Source: Rhizobium sophorae (lineage in GTDB: Bacteria > Pseudomonadota > Alphaproteobacteria > Rhizobiales > Rhizobiaceae). Taken from it: a stretch of 64,000 nt of DNA. A model generated the notes under the pieces. That model worked only from the letters and a program-made list of their open reading frames with translations. It was not told the origin of the DNA and searched no databases. The stretch lies in the NCBI RefSeq assembly GCF_013087515.1, contig NZ_JABFCN010000029.1, positions 38,416-102,415 on the forward strand. Reading direction: 5' to 3'. The position numbers and the translations under genes were made by a program. Shown one piece after another: positions 9,020 to 19,278 of this stretch. Each line of letters starts with the position of its first letter. Within the stretch, counting starts at the first letter, position 1.

Positions 9020-9448
9020 ATGACTGATGTAGCCAAGACCCTCGAGGAGCTTTGCACCGAACGCGGCATGCGCATGACCGAGCAGCGCCGCGTGATCGCC
9101 CGCATCCTGGAAGACTCGGAAGACCATCCCGACGTCGAAGAACTCTACCGCCGCTCGGTGAAGGTCGACGCGAAGATCTCGATCTCGACCGTCTACCGCA
9201 CCGTAAAGCTGTTCGAAGATGCCGGCATCATCGCCCGCCACGATTTCCGTGACGGACGCTCGCGCTACGAAACGGTGCCGGAAGAGCATCACGACCACCT
9301 GATCGACCTGAAGACCGGCACGGTCATCGAATTCCGCTCGCCGGAGATCGAAGCGCTGCAGGAGCGTATCGCCCGCGAGCACGGCTTCCGGCTGGTCGAC
9401 CATCGACTAGAGCTCTACGGCGTCCCGTTGAAGAAAGAAGACCTCTGA
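9020..9448 (+). CDS. mur: Fur-family metal regulator, Mur type
   Basis: DNA-binding metalloregulator. In Rhizobium and related genera this Fur homologue (Mur) responds mainly to manganese and represses Mn uptake, while iron control falls to Irr and RirA. The 142 residues contain an N-terminal winged helix (TEQRRVIARIL to STVYRTVKLFEDAGI) and a metal-binding dimerization domain with ETVPEEHHDHLI. It lacks the C-terminal CxxC pairs of Escherichia-type Fur; the only Cys is in ELCTERG. The ATG at 9020 was chosen because homologues begin MTD; an upstream in-frame ATG would add 21 unrelated residues. Confidence 0.9.
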   Translation: MTDVAKTLEELCTERGMRMTEQRRVIARILEDSEDHPDVEELYRRSVKVDAKISISTVYRTVKLFEDAGIIARHDFRDGRSRYETVPEEHHDHLIDLKTGTVIEFRSPEIEALQERIAREHGFRLVDHRLELYGVPLKKEDL

Positions 9449-9475
9449 AGCAATGGCCGTCCGGGAGACCAGCAT

Positions 9476-10273
9476 TTGATCGCCTGGCTGCGCATCGCCT
9501 TCGCCGCGATCGTCATCCTTGCGGTCAGCATCGTGCTCATGCCGCTGCAGCTGCTGGCGCTGCGCTTCGACTGGCGGCTGCGCCGCCGGCTGCCGCGCGT
9601 CTGGCACCGTATCGTCTGTTATTGTCTCGGCATCCGCGTCCACGTCACGGGCAGGCTGGAAGACCGCCGGCCGCTGATGCTCTGCTCCAACCATTCCTCC
9701 TGGCTTGATATCATGGTGCTGTCGGCCGTTGCCGACGTCGCCTTCATCGCCAAGATCGAGGTGAGCGACTGGCCGATCTTCGGCACGCTCGCAAAGCTGC
9801 AGAAGAGCGTCTTCGTCGTGCGCGAGGAGCGGCGCAAGACCGGCCATCAGGCAAATGAGATCGCCGGACGCATGGCCGACGGCGAGATCGTCGTCCTCTT
9901 CCCCGAGGGCACGACCTCGGACGGCAACCGGCTGCTGGAGGTCAAGTCGTCGCTGTTCGGCGCCGCCGCCATGGCTGTGCCCATGTCGCCGGCGGGAACC
10001 GTCGTGGTGCAGCCGGTGGCGGTTGCCTATACCAGGGTGCACGGCATCGCCATGGGGCGCTATCACCGGCCGCTCGCCGCCTGGCCGGGTGATATCGAGC
10101 TGCTGCCGCACCTCCTTGACATCGTGCGCTGCGGCGCGATCGACGCCGAGGTTTCTTTCGGCGAGGCGGTGGATTACCGCGCCGAGACCAGCCGCAAGGA
10201 GGTCAGCGCGACGATCGCCTTGCGCATCCGCAACCTCCTGAACAGCCGCCTGCGCGGGCGAGAAATCTCTTAG
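9476..10273 (+). CDS. plsC: 1-acyl-sn-glycerol-3-phosphate acyltransferase (PlsC family)
   Basis: Membrane acyltransferase converting lysophosphatidate to phosphatidate; lysolipid homologues such as OlsA share the fold. The 265-residue protein has an N-terminal membrane segment and the family blocks NHSSWLD (the H-x4-D catalytic motif) and FPEGTTSDG. The start is TTG at 9476 with GGGAGA eight bases upstream. An eight-codon frame (ATG 9453) ends in a TGA that overlaps this TTG, suggesting translational coupling. The TAG stop is the first triplet of a repeat element. A location between mur and miaB argues for PlsC over OlsA. Confidence 0.88.
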   Translation: MIAWLRIAFAAIVILAVSIVLMPLQLLALRFDWRLRRRLPRVWHRIVCYCLGIRVHVTGRLEDRRPLMLCSNHSSWLDIMVLSAVADVAFIAKIEVSDWPIFGTLAKLQKSVFVVREERRKTGHQANEIAGRMADGEIVVLFPEGTTSDGNRLLEVKSSLFGAAAMAVPMSPAGTVVVQPVAVAYTRVHGIAMGRYHRPLAAWPGDIELLPHLLDIVRCGAIDAEVSFGEAVDYRAETSRKEVSATIALRIRNLLNSRLRGREIS

Positions 10274-10543
10274 AGCCTTTCCTGGTCAGATTGCAGCATC
10301 CTGCCGGAACAGGTTTTCGTCAGGGCAGCGGCGATTGGCGATGGGCGTACCTCCTGGTACGTCCGAGCCGATCGCGTCTGATCCTGGCGCAAAGATGCCC
10401 GGCCCTTCGGGTTGGCTGAAACGGGCCGGCTGATCGACCGGCCGGCTTGGCCGTAGAACTTGGCTACGACGCGCGCCGGCCGGTCGACCATCCGACTCCG
10501 TTTGAGCCAACAGAATGCTGCAATCTGACCAGGAAAGGCTCTA
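10271..10543. repeat. MITE-like palindromic element with 29-bp perfect terminal inverted repeats
   Basis: The terminal arms at 10271-10299 and 10515-10543 (tagagcctttcctggtcaga... and its complement) match over all 29 bases. The 215-bp interior is rich in secondary hairpins, for example gtacc-tcct-ggtac and stacked ccggccgg blocks near 10430-10490. No transposase or plausible ORF lies inside. It fills the 320-bp plsC/miaB gap and supplies the plsC TAG stop. The style is that of rhizobial intergenic mosaic elements (RIME), but the exact family is not assigned. Confidence 0.85.
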
Positions 10544-10593
10544 GAAGAAGATTTCGATTTTCTCGGACGGCAAAAACCACTAAATAGCGCGCC

Positions 10594-12027
10594 ATGACAC
10601 AGGACAGCGCCCTTCTCCAGGCCCCGGAGGCAATCCCCCACGAGGGGCCCAGCGACAGCCTCCGCGACGGCAGCAACAGCCGCAAGGTCTTCATCAAGAC
10701 CTATGGCTGCCAGATGAACGTCTACGATTCGACGCGCATGAGCGATGCGCTCGCCCGCGACGGCTATGAGCCGACTGAAGATATGGAAGAGGCTGACCTC
10801 GTTCTCCTCAATACCTGTCACATCCGCGAGAAGGCGGCCGAGAAGGTCTATTCGGCGCTCGGGCGGCTGCGCGAGATGAAAAAGAAGAAGGCGGCGGATG
10901 GCCGAGAGATGATGATAGGCGTTGCCGGCTGCGTCGCCCAGGCCGAAGGCGAGGAGATCCTGCGCCGCGCACCCGCGGTCGACGTCGTCATCGGCCCGCA
11001 GACCTATCACCGCCTGCCGGAGGCGTTGCGCCTGGCCCAACAAGGCCAGCGCGTCGTCGATACCGAATATGCGATCGAGGACAAATTCGAGCATCTGCCG
11101 ATCGCCGAGAGCCGAAGGATCCGCGCCCGCGGCGTCACCGCCTTCCTGACGGTGCAGGAGGGCTGCGACAAATTCTGCACCTTCTGTGTCGTGCCCTATA
11201 CACGCGGCTCGGAAGTGTCGCGGCCGGTTTCCCAGATCGTCGAGGAAGCTGAAAAGCTTGCCGACAGCGGGGTGCGCGAGATCACCCTGCTCGGGCAGAA
11301 CGTCAACGCCTGGCACGGCGCCGGGAGCCAGGGCGAGGCATGGAGCCTCGGCGACCTGCTCTACCGGCTGGCCGAGATCCCCGGCCTTGCGCGGCTGCGC
11401 TATACCACAAGCCATCCGCGCGACATGGACGACCGGCTGATCAATGCCCATCGCGACCTGAGCGCACTGATGCCCTATCTGCACCTGCCGGTGCAATCGG
11501 GCTCGGACCGCATCCTGAAAGCGATGAACCGGCGCCACACGGCGGCCGAATATCTCACGCTGATCGAGCGCATCCGCACGGTGCGGCCCGACATTGCGCT
11601 GTCGGGCGATTTCATCACCGGCTTTCCGGGGGAGACAGATAAGGATTTTGAGGATACACTGAGGCTTGTGGAGGAGGTCCGTTATGCACAGGCCTTCTCG
11701 TTCAAATACTCGACACGGCCGGGCACACCCGGCGCGGAACTGAAGGACCAGGTGCCGGAAGAGATCAAGGCAGAACGGCTGGAACGCCTGCAAATGCTTC
11801 TTCTGAAGCAGCAGCAGGAATTCGCCGAATCCTGCATCGGCAAAGAGATCGACCTGTTGCTCGAAAAGCCCGGTCGCATGCCGGAACAACTAATCGGACG
11901 CTCTCCCTGGCTTCAATCCGTGAATGTTGATGCAAAAGCATCGCAAATCGGTGACATTATTAAAGTGCGAATCACAGGAACCGGAACAAACAGCCTGTTT
12001 GCGGAACGCGCAGAGGCTGCGGTTTAA
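10594..12027 (+). CDS. miaB: MiaB, tRNA-2-methylthio-N6-isopentenyladenosine synthase
   Basis: Radical-SAM methylthiotransferase acting on i6A37 of tRNA. The 477 residues carry the UPF0004 domain with Cys39 (KTYGCQMNVYDS), Cys75 (LLNTCHIREKA) and Cys113 (GVAGCVAQ) for one 4Fe-4S cluster. The radical-SAM triad C191-x3-C195-x2-C198 binds the second, and a C-terminal TRAM domain follows. It stands 66 bp or less before phoH, in the mur-plsC-miaB-phoH order typical of rhizobia. No clear Shine-Dalgarno precedes the ATG. Confidence 0.96.
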   Translation: MTQDSALLQAPEAIPHEGPSDSLRDGSNSRKVFIKTYGCQMNVYDSTRMSDALARDGYEPTEDMEEADLVLLNTCHIREKAAEKVYSALGRLREMKKKKAADGREMMIGVAGCVAQAEGEEILRRAPAVDVVIGPQTYHRLPEALRLAQQGQRVVDTEYAIEDKFEHLPIAESRRIRARGVTAFLTVQEGCDKFCTFCVVPYTRGSEVSRPVSQIVEEAEKLADSGVREITLLGQNVNAWHGAGSQGEAWSLGDLLYRLAEIPGLARLRYTTSHPRDMDDRLINAHRDLSALMPYLHLPVQSGSDRILKAMNRRHTAAEYLTLIERIRTVRPDIALSGDFITGFPGETDKDFEDTLRLVEEVRYAQAFSFKYSTRPGTPGAELKDQVPEEIKAERLERLQMLLLKQQQEFAESCIGKEIDLLLEKPGRMPEQLIGRSPWLQSVNVDAKASQIGDIIKVRITGTGTNSLFAERAEAAV

Positions 12028-12045
12028 CCCAAGGAGCCCGACCGC

Positions 12046-13095
12046 TTGAACGGACAAGAATTGGTTTCTTCTTCACCGCGCCACCCCCGCACGCCGAGCG
12101 ATACCAATCACTTCGTCCTGACGTTCGAGAACAACCGGTTCGCCAGCGAGCTCTTCGGTCAATTCGACCAGAACCTCAAGCTGCTCGAGCAACGGCTGAA
12201 CATCGATGCGCGGGCACGCGGCAATTCGGTCGTCATCACCGGCGATATCGTGACCACCAATCAGGCGCGGCGCACGCTCGACTATCTCTATGAAAAACTT
12301 CAGAAAGGCGGCAGCGTGGAACGATCCGACGTCGAGGGCGCAATCCGCATGGCGGTCGCCGCCGACGATCAGCTCAGCCTGCCGACCATGGAGCGCAAGG
12401 CCAAGCTGACGATGGCGCAAGTGTCCACCCGCAAGAAGACGATCATCGCCCGCACGCCGACCCAGGACGCCTATATCAGGGCGCTGGAACGCGCCGAGCT
12501 CGTCTTCGGCGTCGGCCCGGCCGGCACCGGCAAGACCTATCTCGCCGTCGCCCATGCTGCTCAGCTGCTGGAGCGCGGTGCCGTCGAAAAGATCATCCTC
12601 TCGCGCCCGGCCGTCGAGGCCGGCGAGCGCCTCGGCTTCCTGCCCGGGGACATGAAGGAAAAGGTCGATCCCTATCTTCGTCCGCTCTATGACGCACTCT
12701 ACGACATGATCCCCGCCGACAAGGTCGACCGGGCGATCACTGCCGGCGTCATCGAAATCGCGCCGCTCGCCTTCATGCGCGGCCGCACGCTCGCCAACGC
12801 CGCCATCATCCTCGACGAAGCGCAGAACACGACGTCGATGCAGATGAAGATGTTCCTGACGCGTCTCGGCGAGAATGCCCGCATGATCGTCACCGGCGAC
12901 CCGAGCCAGATCGATCTGCCGCGCGGCGTCAAATCCGGCCTCGTCGAGGCCTTGCAGCTTCTGAACGGCGTCGAGGGCATCTCGATCGTGCGCTTCACGG
13001 ATACCGACGTCGTCCGCCACCCGCTGGTCGGGCGCATCGTCAGAGCCTATGATTCCACCTATGCCGTCGCCGAAGACGTCAGCCGGCAGGGCTAA
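12046..13095 (+). CDS. phoH: PhoH-family ATPase
   Basis: PhoH-like P-loop ATPase, likely linked to RNA metabolism because it is coupled to YbeY. The 349 residues include an N-terminal KH-like part (residues about 20-110), Walker A GPAGTGKT (about 157-164) and a Walker B region ILDEAQNTTS (Asp near 257). The start is TTG at 12046 with AAGGAG nine bases before it; no ATG alternative keeps the N-terminal part. The TAA stop overlaps the ybeY ATG by one base. Confidence 0.93.
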   Translation: MNGQELVSSSPRHPRTPSDTNHFVLTFENNRFASELFGQFDQNLKLLEQRLNIDARARGNSVVITGDIVTTNQARRTLDYLYEKLQKGGSVERSDVEGAIRMAVAADDQLSLPTMERKAKLTMAQVSTRKKTIIARTPTQDAYIRALERAELVFGVGPAGTGKTYLAVAHAAQLLERGAVEKIILSRPAVEAGERLGFLPGDMKEKVDPYLRPLYDALYDMIPADKVDRAITAGVIEIAPLAFMRGRTLANAAIILDEAQNTTSMQMKMFLTRLGENARMIVTGDPSQIDLPRGVKSGLVEALQLLNGVEGISIVRFTDTDVVRHPLVGRIVRAYDSTYAVAEDVSRQG

Positions 13096-13610
13096 TGGCC
13101 GAACTCGACATCCAGATCAGCGTCGAGGACATCGGCTGGCCCGGCGAGGAGACGCTACTGTCGTTTTGCGAACGCGTGCTCAGTGCCGCCGCGGTCTATC
13201 TCCGCGACAGCGAGAAGCAGCCCTTCCCGACGATGCCGCCCGAGGTTTCGCTTGTTTTCACCGACGATGCTTCGATCCAGGACATCAACGCCGAATGGCG
13301 CGGCAAGGACAAGGCGACCAACGTGCTCTCCTTTCCGGCCTTTCCGGTTCAGCCCGGCAAGATGCCAGGCCCGATGCTCGGCGACATCATCATCGCTCGG
13401 GAGACGCTGGAGCGGGAAGCGGCCGAGCTCGAAAAGAGTTTCGACGACCACCTGACCCATCTTCTGGTGCACGGTTTCTTGCATCTTCTCGGCTACGACC
13501 ATATGAATAGTGCCGAAGCCGAAATTATGGAGGGGTTGGAGACTCGCATTTTGGCGCAGCTCGGCCTATCTGATCCCTACGAGGGTCAAGACCTTAAAAT
13601 GGAACCATGA
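13095..13610 (+). CDS. ybeY: YbeY, endoribonuclease for 16S rRNA maturation
   Basis: Zinc-dependent single-strand RNase involved in 16S 3'-end maturation and ribosome quality control. The 171 residues contain the diagnostic HGFLHLLGYDH (126-136), whose three His bind zinc. It is squeezed between phoH (1-base overlap) and corC (4-base overlap) in a tight operon. Confidence 0.95.
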   Translation: MAELDIQISVEDIGWPGEETLLSFCERVLSAAAVYLRDSEKQPFPTMPPEVSLVFTDDASIQDINAEWRGKDKATNVLSFPAFPVQPGKMPGPMLGDIIIARETLEREAAELEKSFDDHLTHLLVHGFLHLLGYDHMNSAEAEIMEGLETRILAQLGLSDPYEGQDLKMEP

Positions 13611-14752
13611 GCGACTTTACGACGAAGCCGGCGGCAGACGCCAAGGACTCCGAGCCATCCTCCTCTTCCGACGAGGCAGGCAGTAGTAGTCGGCCATCCG
13701 GCCGATCACAATCCTTCTGGTCGCGCGCCGCGCGCATCCTTCGCCCGCAGCAGGGTTCGCGACTGCGCGAGGATCTCGCCGACGCGCTGATGACCGATGC
13801 GGCCGGCGACGACGCCTTTTCGCCCGACGAACGGGCGATGCTCAACAACATCCTGCGCTTTCGCGAGGTCCGCGTCGCCGACGTGATGGTGCCGCGCGCC
13901 GATATCGAGGCGGTCGACCAGAACATCACCATCGGCGAACTGATGATCCTCTTCGAGGAATCCGGCCGCTCGCGCATGCCTGTCTATGCCGATACGCTCG
14001 ACGATCCGCGCGGCATGGTGCATATCCGCGACCTGCTCTCCTATGTCGCCAAGCAGGCGCGCAACAAGCGCCGTGGCCCGACGAAACCGGCAGCTGTCGT
14101 GCCGGCGATCGAGGTTGCGCCCGAAAACATCCAGAAGACCACGCGTTCGGCCAAGCAGAATTTCGATCTCGCCCGCGTCGACCTGCAAAAGACGCTGGCC
14201 GAGGCCGGTATCATCCGCAAGATCCTGTTCGTGCCGCCGTCGATGCTGGCGTCCGACCTGTTGCGCCGGATGCAGGTGAACCGTACGCAGATGGCGCTCG
14301 TCATCGATGAATATGGCGGCACTGACGGCCTTGCCTCGCATGAAGACATCGTCGAAATGGTGGTCGGCGACATTGACGACGAACATGACGACGAAGAGGT
14401 GATGTTCAAGCGCGTCGCCGAGGACATGTTCATCGCCGACGCCCGCGTCGAGCTGGAAGAGATCGCCCAAGCGATCGGGCCGGATTTCGACATCAGCGAG
14501 CAAGTCGACGAGGTCGATACGCTGGGCGGCCTGATCTTCTCCGCACTCGGCCGCATTCCGGTGCGCGGCGAGGTCGTCCAGGCGCTGCCGGGCTTCGAAT
14601 TCCACATCCTCGACGCCGATCCGCGCCGCATCAAGCGGCTGCGCATCACCCGCAAGCGCCACGCGGTTCGCCGCCGCGCCAAGGCGGATGGCGACGCCGC
14701 TCCCGGCTCCGAGACCGGCGACGACCGGCCGGCGGAATCGACCGCCAACTGA
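13607..14752 (+). CDS. corC: CorC/TlyC-type CBS-domain protein
   Basis: A 381-residue soluble protein of the hemolysin-C/CorC group, often tied to Mg/Co efflux or membrane integrity. An acidic Ser-rich N-terminus precedes two CBS domains (EVRVADVMVPRADI begins the first, ILFVPPSMLASDLL the second). The C-terminal CorC_HlyC domain is reached at VDEVDTLGGLIFSALGRIP. The phoH-ybeY-corC-lnt order is widely conserved in proteobacteria. Its real activity is uncertain. Confidence 0.88.
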   Translation: MSDFTTKPAADAKDSEPSSSSDEAGSSSRPSGRSQSFWSRAARILRPQQGSRLREDLADALMTDAAGDDAFSPDERAMLNNILRFREVRVADVMVPRADIEAVDQNITIGELMILFEESGRSRMPVYADTLDDPRGMVHIRDLLSYVAKQARNKRRGPTKPAAVVPAIEVAPENIQKTTRSAKQNFDLARVDLQKTLAEAGIIRKILFVPPSMLASDLLRRMQVNRTQMALVIDEYGGTDGLASHEDIVEMVVGDIDDEHDDEEVMFKRVAEDMFIADARVELEEIAQAIGPDFDISEQVDEVDTLGGLIFSALGRIPVRGEVVQALPGFEFHILDADPRRIKRLRITRKRHAVRRRAKADGDAAPGSETGDDRPAESTAN

Positions 14753-14818
14753 CGGGACAAAGAGCCGCTTTTTTGAAAGACTGCGAATGGGTTGATTCGC
14801 GGTTTGATGGGAGTGCGC

Positions 14819-16423
14819 ATGGAGCGGCTTGCGGACAGGGTTATCCTCGTCTGGGGTTTCAAACGGTCGCTGCTGGCTATCGCCGCTGGGGCATTCGCGG
14901 TTCTGGCGCTGCCGCCCATCGGCTTTTTCGCGGCGATGTTCGTTTCCTTCACGCTGCTCGTCTGGCTGATCGACGGGGCGGCGGCTTCGCCTGAAAGCGG
15001 CCTGATCGGTAGGCTGTGGCCGGCGTTTGCCACCGGCTGGCTGTTCGGCTTCGGCTATTTCGTCGCCGGCCTCTGGTGGCTCGGCCATGCGCTGCTGGTC
15101 GATCAGGAAGAATTTGCCTGGGCGCTGCCCTTAGCAATCCTCGGGCTGCCGGCCTGTCTTGCGATCTTCTACGGCCTGGCGGCCGCCCTTGCCCGCGTCG
15201 TCTGGTCTGATGGCATGGGGCGGATCGCCGCGCTTGCGGCAGGCTTCGGGCTGATGGAATGGCTTCGAAGCGTGATCCTCACCGGCTTTCCCTGGAACGC
15301 CATCGGCTACGGCATCATGCCGGTTCCGCTGATGATGCAGTCCGCGCATGTGATCGGGGCGATGGGCGTGACGGCCCTTGCCGTCTTCGTCTTTTCTGCG
15401 CCCGCCCTTGCCGGGACGCGACAGGGCGCGCGACCGGGCATTGCGCTCGCCCTCCTGCTATTTGCTGCCCATCTCGGTTATGGCGCTTATGTTCTCCATC
15501 TCGCGCCGCGTCCGGACGCATTGCCTGAGGACAAGCGGCCGGTGGTGCGGCTGGTGCAGCCGGCGATCGACCAGACAGAGAAAATGGATAATGACGTCGA
15601 CCGCGCCGCAATCTTCGAGACGCATCTGAAGCTGTCGGCCGAAGCGCCGAAGAATGGCGGGCGCAAGCCCGATATCATCGTCTGGCCGGAAACCGCGATC
15701 CCCTTCATCCTGACCGACAATCAGGATGCGCTGACGCGGATTGCCGATACGCTCGATGACAATCAGATCCTGATCGCCGGCGCCGTTCGCGCCGAGGAGA
15801 TGGGACCGGGCACACCGCCGCGCTACTATAATTCCATCTACGTGATCGATGGCCGCGGACAGATCATCGCCGCCTCCGACAAGGTGCATCTGGTGCCCTT
15901 CGGCGAATATCTGCCCTTCGAGGACGTGCTCACCGAATTCGGCATCCAGAACGTCGTCGAGATCCCGGGCGGCTTTTCGGCCGCGGCAAGCCGGCACCTG
16001 CTGGCACTGCCCGGCGGGCTCAATCTCTATCCGCTGATCTGCTACGAGATCATTTTCCCCGGCGAAATGACCGGTGACATAAAAGACGCCAACGCGATCC
16101 TCAATATCACCAACGATGCCTGGTTCGGCGCGACGCCCGGCCCCTACCAGCATTTCCAGCAGGCCCGAGTGCGGGCTGTTGAAACCGGCCTGCCGCTGAT
16201 TCGCGACGCCAATAGCGGCATTTCAGCGCTGGTGAATGCGCATGGGGAAATTATTGCGGGCCTCGATCTTGGAGAAACCGGCTTCGTCGATGCAACGCTC
16301 GATAGTATCAGCACTGGAGTCGGAACGACATTCCCCCGGCAAACATACTTCTGGTTGACCGAGGCGCTGCTGATTTTGATTGCGCTAATTTCTCGCAGAG
16401 GTTTTATTTCCGGGTTGAATTGA
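14819..16423 (+). CDS. lnt: Apolipoprotein N-acyltransferase (Lnt/ActA)
   Basis: Inner-membrane enzyme adding the third acyl chain to lipoproteins. In Sinorhizobium the homologous gene is actA, needed for acid tolerance. The 534 residues consist of about six N-terminal membrane segments and a nitrilase-fold domain with the Glu-Lys-Cys triad: E291 in WPETAIP, K355 in SDKVHLVPFGEYLP, C408 in LICYEI. The ATG at 14819 has GGGAG properly spaced; TTG (14792) and ATG (14807) starts in frame are less likely. The TGA is followed by a 150-bp gap to the regulator gene. Confidence 0.94.
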   Translation: MERLADRVILVWGFKRSLLAIAAGAFAVLALPPIGFFAAMFVSFTLLVWLIDGAAASPESGLIGRLWPAFATGWLFGFGYFVAGLWWLGHALLVDQEEFAWALPLAILGLPACLAIFYGLAAALARVVWSDGMGRIAALAAGFGLMEWLRSVILTGFPWNAIGYGIMPVPLMMQSAHVIGAMGVTALAVFVFSAPALAGTRQGARPGIALALLLFAAHLGYGAYVLHLAPRPDALPEDKRPVVRLVQPAIDQTEKMDNDVDRAAIFETHLKLSAEAPKNGGRKPDIIVWPETAIPFILTDNQDALTRIADTLDDNQILIAGAVRAEEMGPGTPPRYYNSIYVIDGRGQIIAASDKVHLVPFGEYLPFEDVLTEFGIQNVVEIPGGFSAAASRHLLALPGGLNLYPLICYEIIFPGEMTGDIKDANAILNITNDAWFGATPGPYQHFQQARVRAVETGLPLIRDANSGISALVNAHGEIIAGLDLGETGFVDATLDSISTGVGTTFPRQTYFWLTEALLILIALISRRGFISGLN

Positions 16424-16575
16424 CCAAAAACCCCTAAAATTGCATAGTGATGTCAATCGGCGTTCTTAACGTATGTTTGAAGGTGGGTTCCTCACCGCTT
16501 ACAACGTGGCGTTTTGGGATGGATCAGGGGCATGCCGGTTAGAAACAGGTTAAAATTCTTAGCTAGGGCACGACC

Positions 16576-16992
16576 ATGATTGAAAACAAGAAGAAGCCGA
16601 ATCCGATCGACATCCATGTTGGCAGCCGTATTCGCCTCCGCCGTACGATGCTGGGCATGAGCCAGGAAAAGCTTGGCGAAAGCCTTGGCATCACCTTCCA
16701 GCAGATCCAGAAATACGAAAAGGGCACCAACCGTGTCGGCGCAAGCCGTCTGCAGAACATCTCGAACATCCTCAATGTTCCGGTGTCGTTTTTCTTCGAG
16801 GACGCGCCCGGCGAACATTCCAGTGCCGGCGGCGGCATGGAAGCCTCCAGCTCGAATTACGTCGTCGATTTCCTGTCGTCCTCGGAGGGACTGCAGCTCA
16901 ACCGCGCCTTCGTCAAGATTTCCGATCCGAAGGTTCGCCGGAAGGTCGTGGAGCTGGTGAAGGCGCTCGCCGCTGAAGCCGACTCCGACTGA
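16576..16992 (+). CDS. praR: XRE-family regulator, PhrR/PraR type
   Basis: A 138-residue DNA-binding protein with a Cro/C1-type helix-turn-helix at about residues 18-70 (IRLRRTMLGMSQEKLGESLG, then QQIQKYEKGTNRVGASRL) and a short C-terminal domain. Its position right after lnt matches phrR, the low-pH and stress-induced gene beside actA in Sinorhizobium; the R. leguminosarum orthologue PraR represses biofilm and quorum-sensing genes. A strong terminator follows. The symbol rests on position and resemblance. Confidence 0.82.
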   Translation: MIENKKKPNPIDIHVGSRIRLRRTMLGMSQEKLGESLGITFQQIQKYEKGTNRVGASRLQNISNILNVPVSFFFEDAPGEHSSAGGGMEASSSNYVVDFLSSSEGLQLNRAFVKISDPKVRRKVVELVKALAAEADSD

Positions 16993-17014
16993 ACCACGAC
17001 CATCGCAGAATTCG

Positions 17015-17040
17015 AAAGGCGGTCGAAAGGCCGCTTTTTT
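17015..17040 (+). terminator. Rho-independent terminator of the PhrR/PraR gene
   Basis: aaaggcggtc-gaaa-ggccgctttt forms a 10-bp stem with a GAAA tetraloop and two G-T pairs, continuing into six T's. Confidence 0.85.
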
Positions 17041-17169
17041 GCGTTTTTGGGGCAAAATTTGTCACTTTGCCGCAGATATAAAGATATATTTATGTCCTTC
17101 TGCGCTTGTCATCGGCTCTCGAACTGAGTACCTACTAGCTGGCTTTTATTCTTTGAGGGGAATCCCGAA

Positions 17170-18408
<1,239 letters not shown>

Positions 18409-18416
18409 GATAAAGC

Positions 18417-19118
18417 ATGACGGATATGGAACGCCGCGGCCGGGCGACCGAAGCCTTCTTCGGTCGCCGCAAGGGCAAGGCCCTGCGCGAACAGCAGGCC
18501 GAGACGCTGAACAGTCTCCTGCCGGCATTCCTGATCAATCTCTCAGCGGCTCCCCCGGAGCCGCTGACATCCCTCTTCCCGGTTCCCGTCGAAAGATTAC
18601 GACTGGAAATCGGTTTCGGCGGCGGCGAGCATCTGATCCACCGCGCGCTGGAGAGGCCTTCGACCGGCTTCATCGGTGTCGAACCCTTCGTCAATTCCAT
18701 GCAGAAGCTGCTGTCGCGCATCGGCGAGACGGGTGCCTCCAATATCCGCGTCTATAATGACGACGCGACGCAGCTGCTCGACTGGCTGCCGGACGGGTCA
18801 CTCGATCAGATCGATCTGCTCTATCCCGATCCCTGGCCGAAGCGGAAGCACTGGAAGCGGCGCTTCGTCTCGAAAACCAATCTCGACCGCTTTCATCGCG
18901 TGCTGAAGCCCGGCGGCCTGTTCTGTTTCGCCTCCGACATCGACACCTATGTGAACTGGACGCTGATCAAATGCCGCGATCATGGCGGTTTCGACTGGAT
19001 AGCCGACAATGCAGCCGATTGGCTGACCCCCTATGAGGGCTGGCCGAGCACACGGTACGAGGCCAAGGCGCGGCGCGAGGGCCGGTCCTCGGCCTATCTG
19101 ACTTTCAGGAAAATCTGA
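18417..19118 (+). CDS. trmB: tRNA (guanine-N7-)-methyltransferase
   Basis: Methylates G46 of tRNAs using SAM. The 233 residues contain the Rossmann motif RLEIGFGGGEHL and the family signature DLLYPDPWPKRKHWKRRF. It follows metK by eight bases, so methyltransferase and SAM supply share a transcript. The N-terminal 40 residues are Arg/Glu-rich. Confidence 0.94.
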   Translation: MTDMERRGRATEAFFGRRKGKALREQQAETLNSLLPAFLINLSAAPPEPLTSLFPVPVERLRLEIGFGGGEHLIHRALERPSTGFIGVEPFVNSMQKLLSRIGETGASNIRVYNDDATQLLDWLPDGSLDQIDLLYPDPWPKRKHWKRRFVSKTNLDRFHRVLKPGGLFCFASDIDTYVNWTLIKCRDHGGFDWIADNAADWLTPYEGWPSTRYEAKARREGRSSAYLTFRKI

Positions 19119-19278
19119 GGCTGCCGGCAAGTCGGCGAACACGCCGAACGCGCTACGCTCTCACTTCCGGCGCGTAGAGTTCCGCCGTGGAACGGTTGCA
19201 ATTGGCGCTCCCGCGACTATTTTCTGTGCTGGCCACCCTCCTCTCAAATGGAAGAGAGAAAATGACCGGGAGCAATTC

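Noticed and set aside
17041..17169. SAM-responsive riboswitch before metK
   Set aside because: Read for SAM-II and SAM/SAH consensus elements; neither the conserved cores nor a suitable pseudoknot is visible.
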